From: Nilaparvata lugens
Taxonomy: Eukaryota > Arthropoda > Insecta > Hemiptera > Delphacidae
NCBI RefSeq assembly: GCF_014356525.2
Contig: NC_052518.1
Span: 95,113,987-95,177,986 of the forward strand
Length of the DNA stretch: 64,000 bases
Direction of reading: 5' to 3'
In this document: positions 48,101-63,100 of the stretch, one piece after another
Layout: each line of letters opens with the position of its first letter
Numbering within the stretch: position 1 is the first letter of the stretch
The notes under the pieces: model-generated
Told to the model about the DNA's origin: nothing
What the model saw: the letters and a program-made list of their open reading frames with translations, nothing else
The model's database searches: none
Made by a program: the position numbers and the translations under genes

Positions 48101-51100
48101 AGGAAGAAAGGAGAAAGCATAGCTGACAATAATCCAGCTTCCAGGGGATTAACCTGGCCAAAACCTAAGTAGCAAGCAAGAAAACTATAATCATTCATAA
48201 TAATTATAATCAACCGGATTCAAAATATACAGTAATTATATAAATGATTTTCAATTATTTTTTTGTCAAATGCAGCAGTTTAAGGGAAAGTAGCAGATCT
48301 TCTCTCTAAATGCTGAGCCATCTATTGTAGGCAGAATAAATTATTGAATTAGACTCGGGGGTGTCAACACATACAATTAAAAATGCTTTACGATAATGAT
48401 CTATAGTAGTAGATTAACGTTATAAAGTCAGCACCTCAGTGGCGGCTGGTGTAAATATAGTTTGGAGATTGCAGACATCAATCCTATACTCCGTGCAAAT
48501 CTTCTTCAGACTTGGAGTGTCTCCCGCAGAGAAATGCAGGGAGATCAGCCAATTGCAGTGATGGATTGAGTCATAGGTGGAAGCGTAGTTGTCAATTTGT
48601 CGAATATAGTCAGTCGAGTCTGTGATTCCAGAGAGGAAACTTCCTAAGTTTAACATGAGCGCTTGAATACTCACTGGAAATTAGAGAACGGTACACAACG
48701 GCAACATAGCCGCCGTTGTATCCCTGCCGCTGTATGCGCCTTCTCTCCTGCGCATGTCCATCCCAAGTCCGAAGTTAATTTGAACGAAGTATAACTTTCA
48801 TAGTAAATAAGAAAGCAATAAATAGGGATTATTAAATTGTCATTACATAGAACTTGAATTATATAATTGGTTTTCTGAACATAATTCCAAGTCACTGTAA
48901 GAGATAACAAGGAAATTAATAACTTACTAGATTTAAACAATACAATATAAATAGAAAGCCGAAAACTGTTTTACATCTATCAGTCTCAATTATTAGCCTG
49001 GGAATACAATATCACAAATAATATATATTTTTCACTTACACGCTCACGCAACCCCAATTTTACAGCTTGTGTGTAGTTTTCAAGATTTGGAGGTCTTCCA
49101 AACTTCCCAAGTTCATTGTCAATTGCTATTAAACTAAATAAATTATCCAAACTTCCCATTTTCATTGTCAATTGCTATTAAACCAGATAAATCATTCAAT
49201 AAATTTTCAATAGAATAAATATAGCTTTCGTTTATTACACGAATCAATTAAGTTAGATATCCTCGTTTATTACACACACGTTTATTTCCTTTATTACACA
49301 ATCACATATCCTCAAATCAAAACAAATTTAATGTAGTCTGTCATCTGTAGTGTGATACTATCAACTATCGATATTTTTTATCGATATTTTTGGTAAGCTG
49401 CAATCATGCAATATTTAGATCGATATTTTAGATCAATATTTTAGATCGATATTTTTGGTAAGCTGCAACCATGCGACCTCAGAACGCCTTCCGTTGTCAT
49501 AGCAACCAACTGGTTTGCCAGCACTTCATAGCTTACAGCTTGATTGATTCATAGCTTAAGCTTCATAGCTTCATAGCTTCTTAGCTTTTTAGTTTTATAG
49601 CTTCATAGCTTCATAGCTTAGTTATTCTCCCATACAAGCGACGCGTCATAGGAAGTTGCAGAAAATGCTATGTGTTCCTTCTTCGGACCACGCAAATTCA
49701 AAATGTTGGACTATGACTATCTGCTCTGGCTTTCTGCTGTATAGTATGAGTTTTGTCGGAATTGAGAAAATAATTTTCAATAATATGACCATCAAATTGA
49801 GTTGTTATTCGAACGTTTTAAATAGGAAAGTCTCTTTCTATTGCCTGATTTGTGTGGGGTTGTGCAATCTTAAGTGGAGCCGCCACTGCAGCATCTGATT
49901 GAAATTGGGTTGCTATCTTTGTCCATCATTGGATAAAGCAAATACTTCTCTCCTAGCTCTGCACCGTTGCTAAATTGTTTCCAGACTAATGTAGAAATAT
50001 AATATATTTTCAAAATATTTAGTACCGTAAATATTACGGTCTATGATAAAAATGATAATCAAAATGACCAAGAACACTTAGAAATTACAACTCCCCTCTT
50101 AATAGAATGCAAAGAAGTTATAACAGTTTGTCTGGGCACCTGGACGTCTTCTGATTTTCTCGCGCTAAATTCCGGAAAGCGTTATATCATAATTTTGTGT
50201 AAACATTGAGCTGATCAACTAAGTTTCAAGTGTATTAGCGTGGATGTAGTTGGGACGTCGTTCAGATATTAAAGTTATTTCTTCTATTAATAGTGTATTC
50301 TTGTTTATTTTTTGTTAATATATTCTTCAATTTTTATCTTAGCAAAATAAGTTTTGAAATTTTCGAATTCTTCATATTTTTTATTTTTACTTTTTTCCAT
50401 GAGTATTTGGAATCTTTGTATTTCTTGAGTTAGGTACTATTTTTGTTATCTGTATTATTTCTTTTTGCATTAGTATTTTATCTTTCATATTTGTATTTTA
50501 TTTTTCATTTTTATTTGTAAGATTTTTATTGTAGAGGAGACATATTTGGGAAACCCGTTGTCTCCATTGTAAATAAATAAATAAATAATGATTATGATGA
50601 AAACATTAATCAACAAGATGAAAAATTAATATTATATTTCAGATAATACCGGGATGACTCGAATCATCTCTACTATAAAAGTGGTGAAAATATGAAAATC
50701 AATTAGCAACGATTAGTCCTATCATTTCACACTAACTTTATAGCGCGAATCTCACTAAATTTGTGAATTGTTGATACTTTTGTGGACGTATTACCGCATC
50801 AATGAATGTTGTGTGAATCATCACCGTTTTTGTAAAAAAAAACTTCCGAGTCACGTATTTCATTCATTTTTTTCAAATTGTCGATTTTTCAAGGTGTAAT
50901 AACATTTATTACAATTAGTTGGTAATAACTCAATCTCTGACTCAAAATCTTCAACTTCTTTACAGGATGTCTACGCCGGTTCTAAGACTTTTAAGTAGAA
51001 GTTTAAATAACGATGAAAATTGTTCCAAAAATGTTCCCTCATGAATAGCTTTCAATAGAGAACTTTTAGTGTTATAAACAAATAACTCAGCTCTTTTACA

Positions 51101-54100
51101 GACTCATATCGAGTCCTATATTGAGATCTATTTTAATTCTCTCATTTCTCGAGTGCTATTTTCAAAGTAATAATGCATCCTGTTATTACAATAATGCCCA
51201 TTGTTTTGACTGAGGTTTGTAGTAAAATTCTCAACAAGCGAGATGTTTAGAAAATGAGCATTTCTGTTTGAGAGATTTTATTCGAACAATTTATTACCGA
51301 TTATATTGGTTTGTTTGGAATTTGTTTAGAATTTCTTGTAGGTAATTTTTATTCTGTTGGAAGCTGGAAGAAATTTACGAGGATGTACGGACACAAGCTC
51401 TCTGTTGCAACGATAATATAAGATAGTGGTAACTATAAAAATATGAAAATGATATTAATATAAACAATATGAAAACTTGTAGTACCGTTTATTATTAAAA
51501 ACTTTAAAATATTTCAACTTTTTCTCAAGTATTGAAATATTTTAAAGTTTTTAAGGGTACTACAAGTTTTCATATTGTGTTTGTTAATTTGTACAAAAGT
51601 AGCCCATTTAAGTGAAGAGTTTTTAGAAAATGATATTTTATAAATACAGTATGATATAAGAATATTTTTTTATAATATTATGTATTATTCATAATTTTAT
51701 AGATAACAATAATGATGATTGAGACCTTGAAATAAAGACCAAAAGATTTTAAAAATTCAACATTACAAACATCCAAATATTCTTTCTTCAAAGTAAATCT
51801 CTCTTAGCAGTGACGAATAAACCTCTAAACATATGTTGCTAGGGAAAGATTAGAATAATAAGAAATAAAATAACTATTAGGCCTGGTTATCTGTTAAACT
51901 TCAATTACAATTGAATGCGAAGACAACCTATCAGAGATGGTTTTTTGAAAAGAAAGTTTCTCTGATTATTAAATTTATTGTGGCATTTGAAATTTAAAGG
52001 GTTTTGTGCAACCGATCCCGAACGTTGGAAACATTTCACTTAGGCCTAAATATTGGATGATGATATAGTACGCTATGATTTTTTTCAGCAATTGGATTTA
52101 ATGGGATTCATGTTATTATAGGTAATTAAAGAGACTTGAGAAATTGTCAAAAAATCCACTCTCCATTTTAATAAAAATTATTATTCTACAGGAGCATGCT
52201 TTATTCGTGTGTGCTCACACATCATCTGCTGTAAATTACTGTTGTGAAGTAGAAAGTTTCCAAACTAACTATTTTCATTATAGGTACTATATTTATCTTG
52301 ACAGCCCTGAAAAGAGTGATTGAAATGAAATCTAATCATGCCAATCATTTAAGCCTAGAACTCTCAGCTTTACACTTTACAATTTACAATTTGTAGATGT
52401 AATTTGATTATAGAAACATGAAGAGGCCAACATAGAATTCAAAATCAGATAGCAAGAAATATAAATCAATCAATTTTGAACTATCGTATATAGCAGGCTA
52501 CAACGACTGACAGAAATAAATATAATTATCAAATTATTTGAAAACTCCGATCTTATAAGACTCAATAGAAAATGTCAAAAGTCAAATGCGAAAATTGGTG
52601 GCTTATTTCTTGTTATAATTACAAATGTTTTGTTTCGTGGGCAATATTTTGCAATAGCAGGCTTGCGGCACTTATATGCCTCTTGTTTGACCTATTAGTT
52701 GGAAAACATAAAGTATAAACAGAGCATTTGATGGTCATGCTCATAAAAAGAAGAACATTTACTCAAGTTCTTCAAGATCTTGGTGGCATTCCAAACTATC
52801 TGTTGCCCAACTGCAGATGAGGTTTTATTGTTGCAGTTTTATCGCTTTGGTCAATATTTCCTTTTATTTCAACCTTGTTGGATGCATTTTTGCATTTTCC
52901 ACTCAAGTCATAATCAATAATTTATTACAAATAAGGCTTCATTACATTTCATTCATTCTCAGTGAGAAATTACGTCAATGATGATTCAGATGAAACAAAC
53001 TTTTGAATTCCACTTATTACACATAAACCATTCATGAATGACAATTCAAAAGAGCAGCAAAAAAGTGAATGTCAGATAAAATGTTGAGTTTTAACATCCT
53101 ATAGAAAAAATCAATTCAAAAAGTCTTCAGTTATATAATATATACTGTATCAATGAATTCTTTCAACCTGTAAACAATGAATGGCCTTGCATTGCTCATC
53201 ATCATCATCATCATCATCATCGAGTATCAATCACAATGTATTAGCTCAATAATTGATAAAAGTCTTACAAAATTATTGCAGTTTAAAACATCGTCAGAAG
53301 TACCTAGACAATACCTAAACGATTATAGCTATCTTTCGAAAATTCATCACAAAGATAAGTAAGGTAAGGCATTCGCCGTTTATTTCAAATGGAAACTTTA
53401 TCCATTCACATTTCCTAGCGATGATTTTGTTTATCTATTTGTATATGATAAACAAAATCCATCTTTGAATAAGATAAACATTGCCACAATATTTTTACTC
53501 CTTCAGTTTTTCACATTCAACAATGAGGCTTCTCAGTTTCAAATCTGTTGTTTTTTAGCCAATTGTTTTTTTTTTTTTTTTTTAATTTAGAGCTAGCAGG
53601 GAGTTAGCTATAATAAATTCACATTTATTATAATAAAAATAATAAATTCACATCTATAATAAATCTCATTTATTATAAAAATCTATATAAATCTATAATC
53701 TATAATAAATCACAATATCTATAATAAATCTATAAAAAATAATTTATAATACATTCACATTTGAACAAAAAGGTATCCTTCTTGTACGCAGGGGCATATA
53801 AGCCCATGCAGATTTTTTTAAAAAATTTTTATTATCATTTATTCATTTTCATTATTTCTGAATATATTTATGTATTTCTATTATTATTTATTACATTCCA
53901 CAACCACAATATCAAATTAATAATTGGGAGAGAATAAACAGGATAAACCCAAAACTGTTTCCCTAATTTTGAACAAAATAGTCTAAATGAGGTTATGAAA
54001 ACACTTTTATTTATTTCACAATTTAGAGCAACAGGCTTTTTAATCTTTTATCTCAGACTTTTAATCTTTTATAAAGATCACAAAAATGTACATTATACTA

Positions 54101-57100
54101 AAAATGTTGTATCTGGATTTAAGTATATCCATATACTGTAATAAAAAATATAGACGAGTATGAGTACATTTTGTAGCCTATCCCTGTATTATTGCAAATT
54201 TGTTCTGTCTGACTTTAAGGAAATTAATATATTTTTACAGTAATATAATTAACTACTATAAGATTGCAACTTTCAAGTGATATTGGTTCTTGTAACTACA
54301 TTGAAATGCTTATTTAAATTTCCATTCCCCCCTCCCAAAAAACCCTCCTTCAGCTCAGAGGGTGCGAAAATGGAAAAGAAGATTGATAAATTCTTCCAAA
54401 CCCCCTAACTCAATTAACTAATCTTTGAAGATTTAAAAATTTAGTTGAAATACTTCTCCATTACGATTCTAGTCTTTAAACGACTATTATTTTGTCTGAA
54501 TATTCATAGCTGATTTTATAATGATCTCTATCCAATATCATGCTGATCTTTGATTCAATTAATATAAATTCCATTGTCTAAATAATATTTTTTGTCATAG
54601 TGTGCTCGATACATGGTCAATTCATCAATGAGGGTGATTACTACAAATTCAATTGCAAAATGTGGTGAGTATAGTTCATTTCTCACTAACTATTCATTTT
54701 ATGATTGATTATATCTATCCAATAGCTGCTTTTATTCAGTCTATATGATCTATCTCCGTAATTCTTTCTTGTGCAATGATAAATTATTTATGTATTGATA
54801 TATTATAGAGCATGTTAAATTATCCAACTGTTTTCGAATCAATCACTTCAATGTGAAATTGAAATTTAGACTAGCAAAATATATTAAATGATAATTGAAA
54901 AGGAAAATATGTTTTAGGCCTGGGTATTGAAATTATTTAAAAAACTGGAATGATTCTCCTTATTTTCTTTGAAGCTTGAGAAACAATATCTTCACAATTA
55001 TAATTTAATATTAATGCTTGATTATGAACAGTTTTACAGTACAAATATACATTAGTTCATCCATTTATTTTTATTGGTCAATTATTAACAATTATATATT
55101 TTATGTTTCTCTTAATTAACCCAATTTGTATAAATTTAATAAATAGTTAAATCAAATTAATGTATATCTTGAAAATATACTTTAAAATTAATGCGCATTT
55201 ATTGCTAAAAATTTTTTGAGGATACTGTAACAGCAATAATTAGAGTAGTAGAGTAATGTACAGTTAAAATGGGGCTCGAGTCTATTATACCTCCTAATTA
55301 ATTAATTAAAAGATATACGGTACATTCAATATTGTTCCAAAGCACATAACATACAATACAATGTTAACAATAACATTGGCTTAAGGCTATATAAGGATAA
55401 TTATAAACTCTGAGAGATTGGCTCACTGCAAATGATTATTAGTTGAATCAAAGATATTAACTATAATACCCCTTACATATTCAAAGTTCATATATAGACT
55501 ACACAAAAAACAACTTCTATAAATATCACCTACGAAGGAATATACATTCTCATAAAACTAGAAGAAACGGGAATATTGCTACACCTTCCTATAGACTGGG
55601 TAGATTACAGAATAGCTATGAGGCTATTGGAGTGATAATTTTTAATGTTCAGGTAAAATGTTTAATAGCCACAGGAATGTATAGAAGCACCGTTTCAAGG
55701 GTTCAGAAAACGTTGTACAATTGGCTGATTAAAAACCCATTCTATTGTGTGAATGAATTTATAGAATTAAGAAATCTTATTCTATGAAATAGAATATTTC
55801 AAACCTGTTTAGGGAAGCCTAAACTATGTTATAGTACATGTTATGTTATGACTAAGTTATGCTTGTTATGTCTGTGACTATGTATGAGTACCTAGCTGAT
55901 TTGTCGTTGTCTATAAATGTTATGTTGAATGACGATGGGAAAATTCTATCAATGCTTGAATGTTTAGGAATAGTTCTCCATTGAAATAAGGAGTACCTTT
56001 TGCTGTAAAGAATTGAGTAGAATATGCTGAATATGCTAGAATAGTTTTCAGTTACCAACTGTATTATCAAAACTCTCGTTCATCTCACAAATACAAGTGG
56101 ATAAGACATTTTTACATTATATCTGGTATGATTTTTAAATCAATTCAGTGAGATTTTCTAAGATCAATATTGGAAAGTTAAATTATAAAATAAAATTATG
56201 ATTGTTGTAGTAGAAAAATAACTTGTGAATCAATAAAGATTAAAAACTAGGTATTCTTTCAAAGTTTAAACAATTTATTTCAGGAAGCACACAAGCTTTA
56301 TTTGAATAATAATCAGACTGGTGCTATACAATCTTATTCCAATAATACTTCCTACAAAAATATTTCAATTCACAAGAAGACATCCTTAAAGCCCCTTCAG
56401 ATTGGTAAAAACCAAATAATTCTGAAATGAGAACACAAAAATATAATCAAATATCTTCATATCTTAAATTCATTTATCTATTCACTACGAACTACTGTAT
56501 GTTATATCAAGTTTTGACACTAGAATGACTACTTGCAGACTATATATTAATTGTGAATAATATAAAATATTTACTCACTAGTAAAAAGTAAATTCGTATG
56601 GCTTTTGTTGGTGGGGAGTCCCTTGCGGGAAGGTCCCACCGCCTGAATTTAAGCCGTCAATGGGCCTTACGACTGTCATACTTCAGCCGGGACCGACAGT
56701 TTAACGTGCCCATCCGATAACACGGGATATTTACTCACTGATATATTTCTCACAATTAATATAGTCTGCAAGTAGTCATTCTAGTGTAAAAACTTGATCT
56801 TCATATCATTATCTTTATCTTATAGTCAAAGTTGACACCCCACAGATGTCAACGACACTGAAAATGACAACATAGATATTGAAACATATGAATTCGTGAT
56901 ATTTGACTACCCTATATACAACTGTATCTATTCAAATATCTATTTAATATTGTTCTCATAATGAATAAATCACTAATAATAAATAATAAATATATATAAT
57001 AAATAATAATATATCATAAATAAATAAATCACTATACATGTCACACCAAACATTGTTAGAAGTCAAACTATCATATATAAATTGATCCAATATAAAGTTC

Positions 57101-60100
57101 ACAGTGTTTGTTATTATTTGTACTGCAAAAGACTCTCTATATATTGAGCATTTTATTTAAATATTTTGATCTTTTCTTTTTCTAGTAAATGCATTTGGAA
57201 TGGGTTCACAATGTATCTGGACTGTAATGAGAAACAACAAACCGACTGCTTGATCAACACAACAATGATTGACATCATAAATAGAGATCCGAGAAGATTT
57301 GGCTGGCGCGCTAGTAATTACAGTGAGTTCTGGGGTAAAGACATCAATCTTGGATTCGATAGGAGACTTGGAACACTGCTGTCCACTAGAAAGGTTAGCA
57401 TAAGCAGATAGAATGTATTTAATTTATTAATAAATTTCAAGAATTTATGAGAGTCTGGTATATGATACTAAGGTCTTTCATCAATCTACCAATTTTCTGG
57501 CCTTCTTATGGAAATTGTACCTAACTGATATTGGGCTCCCTCCAACTGCTGGGCTGGCATTGATATGTAAAAGCTTCAAGTTATATCCATAAGACTTATG
57601 TTAGAATCATAATGTTCAAAGCAAAATTTCCAACAAAAACTTGTGAGGCTCTATTTTTTATTGTATTGAATAGATAAATTAATATCGACTCATATTATAC
57701 GTGAGATTCTTGGAAAAAATTGAAACATATGATAAATAAATAAAAATAGCAGGAGATGGCCAGTCATAATAGTTGCAGCTTTGAAAAAAGCCATTGAAAG
57801 CTCATGTCGAAGATATGAGATGTGTGATTGATGATCAAAATGAAAGCCAACTAGGTACGTTTTACTCGGAATATTAAATAAATAAATTGATGATAAAAGT
57901 GTCTCCCAGTACAATATAAAATAATTTTTTTAGTTCTTAGCTTCTTAATAATATCTCAATAATTTTCCTTTCAGATAGTTAACTAGTTATTAGTATCCTC
58001 ATAGATAGTTAGGATTAGGATAGTACCTAGATACTGTACCCCAATATAATTCAATTAAATAAATAAATCTTTATTCAAAGACAAGTATATAATTTACAGA
58101 ATAACAATAACCAAAATCTTACCAAAGCCAATCAGATACTGTGTAGGTTAAATTATTATATCATCACTGGTTGCAAAGATTCTTCGCTTGTAAAGTGTTG
58201 TACGAAATATTATAAAAATGAGAAATAATAGTGGAAATATTTTTATCTCATTCCATGGCTGACGATTTCTCAAACTTTTTTATGTGTTACTATGAAGTAT
58301 TTTGTTATTGCTGATAAGACGAAGGATTGCCTTAGTGTTCTATCAATCATTGTTATTACACCAGTAAGTCATTTGTAACATGAATAAGTAATAAATAATT
58401 GATCACTACTGGTTACTGAAACTACTTTTCCGCACCAATAATCTACAATCAAATCTTTAATGCTGACGTACAAAAGTATCTTTGAAATTTTCACAACTTT
58501 TTTATATTTTTGATTGATATGGCGCGTTCTCCTAGTCTGCCAAATCCTCCAATCCAGCCCATATTTGATGAATCGCAGATTTTATGAAGGAGTGCAATTA
58601 TCTGGCCTTTATGGTACAAATAAGCCTATAGTGAAGTCCACGTTATAATGACAGTGGAGAAAGGTGTAGGAGGAAGACGTTGCCGATTCTCTGTCTTGCC
58701 AATGCCTTCTTTAGACGGTAGCTGATACAGGTTTATTGATGTAATATTAAACGGTTCATTCTCGTTTAAAATAATCAATTATATTTTATTAAGCAAGAAA
58801 TAATATTTTTCAATAATTTCATAGTTAAGATGAAATATCTTGTTAATTATTAATTCTAACTTGTTAAAAGACGATCTGGCAACAGAGCAAAGCGAGAAAG
58901 AGACAGCGCTATCCGCTTTGTTGAATGCTAGACAAGGATAGCAATACGATTGTTAATCAAACACTGTCATTATAACTTGGACCTCACTATAGTCTCTATC
59001 TTGAATCTTTAGGATATTGCTAGTGAAAGTGCACTTTATGTGGTTGCAAAGAAAAATAGAAAATACAAATTAAAAACCAAAGTAGGCTACCATGTTTTCA
59101 ACTTTATTTTATTTCTCACAAAAAAAAGTTTAAATACCCATTGGTTTTTAATTACTATGTAAATACGAGTAGCCCTTGGCAAGAAAGTGGATACTATGAA
59201 CTCTACATAACCATCTAAACTGTTTATTTCAAATCAAAGTTTAGAGCAGTTTTGGGCGAATGCCTGTTGTTTTCACCTGGATTGTATTTATTTTTTCAAT
59301 TGTATTAAGTTATATATTATTGTTTTGATTTATTAATTGTATTTATTATGAATAAATAAATATTGAAGATAAACTTTAAATTATATAACCTGTATTGGTG
59401 GTGAGTATTAAACCCTCTTTGTTTGTAGGTACTGAACATGCTACCCATCAAACCAGACTACGACAAACGTCGTTTGCCGCGATCATTCGACTCTAGGAAT
59501 AAGTGGCGAGGCATGATCGAGCAGCCACGTGACCAAGGGTGGTGCAACGCGTCTTGGGCTGTCAGCACCGCTTCGGTCGCTTCTGACCGCACCAGCATTC
59601 TCTTGAAGAGGAGAAAGACTCTTCTCTCACCTCAGCATCTTCTCTCCTGCAATGCTAAAACTCAAGATGGTTGTCAAGGAGGCCATTTGTCACGGGCTTG
59701 GGTGTTCATCAGAAGATTTGGGTCAGTATAAAATTTATTTATTGTAAAAACAAGGAAGACTACAGGCATAACGCCCAAATCAGTCTTCACTTCAATTTAC
59801 AATCATACCGTATTAAGCAAGTTACTAAGAAAAAATATGTTAATACAGTACATGCGATTCAAAAAATGTGAAAGTGTTACCATATCAACTTCTTCACTTG
59901 TAATAGATATAGGCCTATTCAAAATTATCTAATAGTGTGTTTGACTTTTCGGTCCCAAATTTTATAGTTTTTTCGAAGTTTGAATTTTCTAATCAATTGT
60001 GATTGATTTAATTTAGAAGTATTTTTTTATTTAAAAATGATTTTTGTGTGTTTTGAATTGTGAATTGAGTGTGTAATTGAAGAATATGTTAAGTGGCACA

Positions 60101-63100
60101 TAACCTTATACAACATCTGGACTGTTGTATAAATTGAAATTGGAACCGTTTTGGGCTTATAAGCCTGTGGTACTTTTTTGTAAGTTGTGTAATTCTGGAT
60201 GATTTAATAAATAAATTATAATAAATAATAGAGATCAATATGTATAAATCTATGATATCTAATAATTATCAGAACTATAATATCTAAATCTAAACAATTA
60301 ATGGAGGTGTTAAAGTATGATTTTTCAGAATTTTGGGTCAGTACCTACCTATTAATATAAAATTTTAATGGAAAAATACAAATATTCATCAATTGATTTA
60401 TTACATTTATTAGGGACGAAGGAGTCAGGATTCCAGCTCTTGCCACACATTAAGCCTTGTGAAAAAAGGAGCTTTTCTAGCTACCGTGTATTATCATTGC
60501 GAACATTGTGAAATCTATATATGTAGGATATGAGATTTTAGTGATGTTAATTCTATTTTGACGTATGATGTTATCATCATATAATGGAAGTAGTCATGTG
60601 GTTAATTCAAAAAGCAACATCGTTAATAAAATAAATAAACAAGTTAGTTTTTACGAGAAAAGCTCAATGTACAGATCAAGAAAATAAAAAATGTGAATGT
60701 GTGAAATGAATAAAAGTAATTGATTTATAACAGGATATTGATTTATACAATAATATCCTACATATATGCAGGCATATACATTACTTTGTTGCAATAGATT
60801 TTTAAATGTTCGATTAAGTGCCGTTTGCACAGCAGTGATAGTTTAAACCGAATTTCATTCTAAACTGGATTAAATCAATATCAAGTCTCGTTTGTTATAA
60901 TGCGGTTCATTTTGAGTTTAAGCCACCAGCTGATTGAATCCGGTTTAAACTTTGACTGTCCAAACGGCCTTAAGAAGGAAAAACTTTGTTCTATATTGAT
61001 GGTGCTACCATACTTAGGCTACATGTTGTACTGTAGACAATACATTTATGGCATAGGCCAATATAAGTTTACTATTTTAAATACTATACAGAGTCATCCG
61101 GTAAAGGTCAACTGCTTACTGATAAATTTCCAGCTTGGTACAAACTGAATCATTAAGCTAGTCACACACATTTATCTTCAACAAAATTAGAAGTTATAAT
61201 ACAATAATATGAATGGCATATATTGTGAATCTTCCAATACAGTATATTCGCTTCTCAGCAGTACAACTATATTTAAAAAAACAGTTAAATAATTGAATTT
61301 AATATTAAGTAAGTCATGAAAAATAATGTCATCATCCTAAAACTCAAGATTTTCCACAAATTCTCTTATTGCAATGAATTATTTTAGATACGGTACAGTA
61401 CCCTCTTATGTGGAGTACGAATGTTTTTATAGACTTCATCCATTATAAAGTAATTACATGTGTATCAAAGAGTTTCATCAAGTCCAGATGTTACAAAATA
61501 ACGAACTCTTGGATGATTCTTATAGTTTCATGAAAGCAAATTATTTTTTCAATTTCCTTATCTTTTCACCTATCATTTTAATAAATAGGCTCACACCTCT
61601 GTCATCCGCATTGACTTAAAATATTCTCGGCTAGTCCCACTTTTGAATACAATACTCCAAAATTGAAATAGTAATTAAAGATGAGTTCAAATTATATAGT
61701 TGACTGATGATTTCAGGCTGGTCGGTGATGAATGTTTCCCCTGGGAAGGCCAACAAACTACATGTGTGATTGCCAAGCGCAAGACTGCTAATGAATCAAG
61801 ATGTGTTCCTCGCAATTTGCGCTCGCCTCTCTACAGAGTTTCACCCGTTTATAGAATAACCGGAGAAGATGACATCATGTATGAAATAAGCAAATCAGGT
61901 CCTGTACAAGGTCAGTTACTTATCTACTATTTTTATTTCTATCAATATATTTTCGTAGAATCTCTGTTCATAATGGAGAACTCCATAATACCGTAAATGA
62001 AAGCAGAGATGGAAGAAATAATCTAAATACCTAATTAAATAAGAACTAATAGATAATACACTTTTGAACTATAATGAAAGGCACTTTCAATACTGTCAAT
62101 TCCTCTCCTCTATTTATTTTTATTTGAGCACTGGACAGTACCGTACTGTTGAAAATTTGACTGGTGTAACCAATAAACTGAAATGTAAAATTTACTACAT
62201 TATTTATTTTTACATTGATAGATAAAATATGATTCTCAACTATGAATGACTGGAAAAGGAACAACAGGCTTAAAGCCCAAAACTGTTCCTTTCCCAAATT
62301 TAGATAGAAATTGTCCAAAAATAGGTTATGTTTAAACTTCAGGATTTTTGTCCAATTTTGAGTCCAAAATATTTATAAACTATATATTTTTAACAGTATA
62401 AACTATTTTGATAATTTAACTAGCCTAATTAATATATAATTATATTCAAGTAATAGAACAATATTATGAGCTTTGATTTAACCTAGGTACGGTACATGGT
62501 ACGCCATAGTGAAGTAGGTCAATTTCCACACAGAAAACACTTAACATGTAGAGGACACACATTATAGGAAATTTCTGAACTAATTATTAACTATTGTATG
62601 TAATTGTAACTAAGTTATCTAATATTCTCTCGTTGTTGATTGTCCATCTTGTTGTCACTGGAATTATTACTATTGTATTCTTATATAACTTCTAAGTGAA
62701 AAAACACTCCCATTCTTTGGTGTGGCGACGACCGTTTCGTGCTGGTGTTGCACATTCTCAAGTCCAAGAAGCCTCAGTTGTTTGGCTTGGGAATGTGCAA
62801 TAGTGCCACAGAATGTGAGTGTCTTTTTCAATTAAAGTTATATAAGATTACAATAGTAATAATATTTTCTGTTATTGATGTAGTAGTATTAGTTTTTTGG
62901 GGAAATAAACATTTATTTATTTGATTATTTTGAAGCCATTTTGATTGAAACATGAATAGTTTCATCTACTTTCGCCTTCTGTACTGGTCTAATAAAATAA
63001 TGAATACAGCTTTACACTAAAAAGTAAACTATTTAAATTTACACTATTGATTAAATACGTATCAATGACAGTAAAACGAACATGATCATATACAATGCCA

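Larger units (their letters stand above)
46156..54600 (+). other. Swim: Intron 2 of the TINAG-like gene (8.4 kb)
   Basis: Starts GTAAGT, ends TTTTTTGTCATAG, phase 1. Repeats inside are listed separately. Parts with nothing recognised: 47210-47980, 48800-49090, 49640-50280, 50600-51440, 52030-53170, 54020-54590. Confidence 0.75.
54665..57185 (+). other. Swim: Intron 3 of the TINAG-like gene (2.5 kb)
   Basis: Starts GTGAGT, ends CTTTTCTTTTTCTAG, phase 2. Contains the inverted repeat with its SINE-like insert (56506-56798). 54670-56500 shows no recognised feature beyond AT-rich sequence. Confidence 0.85.

Noticed and set aside
62739..62924. 61-codon ORF as an extra exon of the TINAG-like gene
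   Set aside because: The peptidase domain runs without a gap from the exon ending at 61910 to the one starting at 63739, so nothing is missing here.
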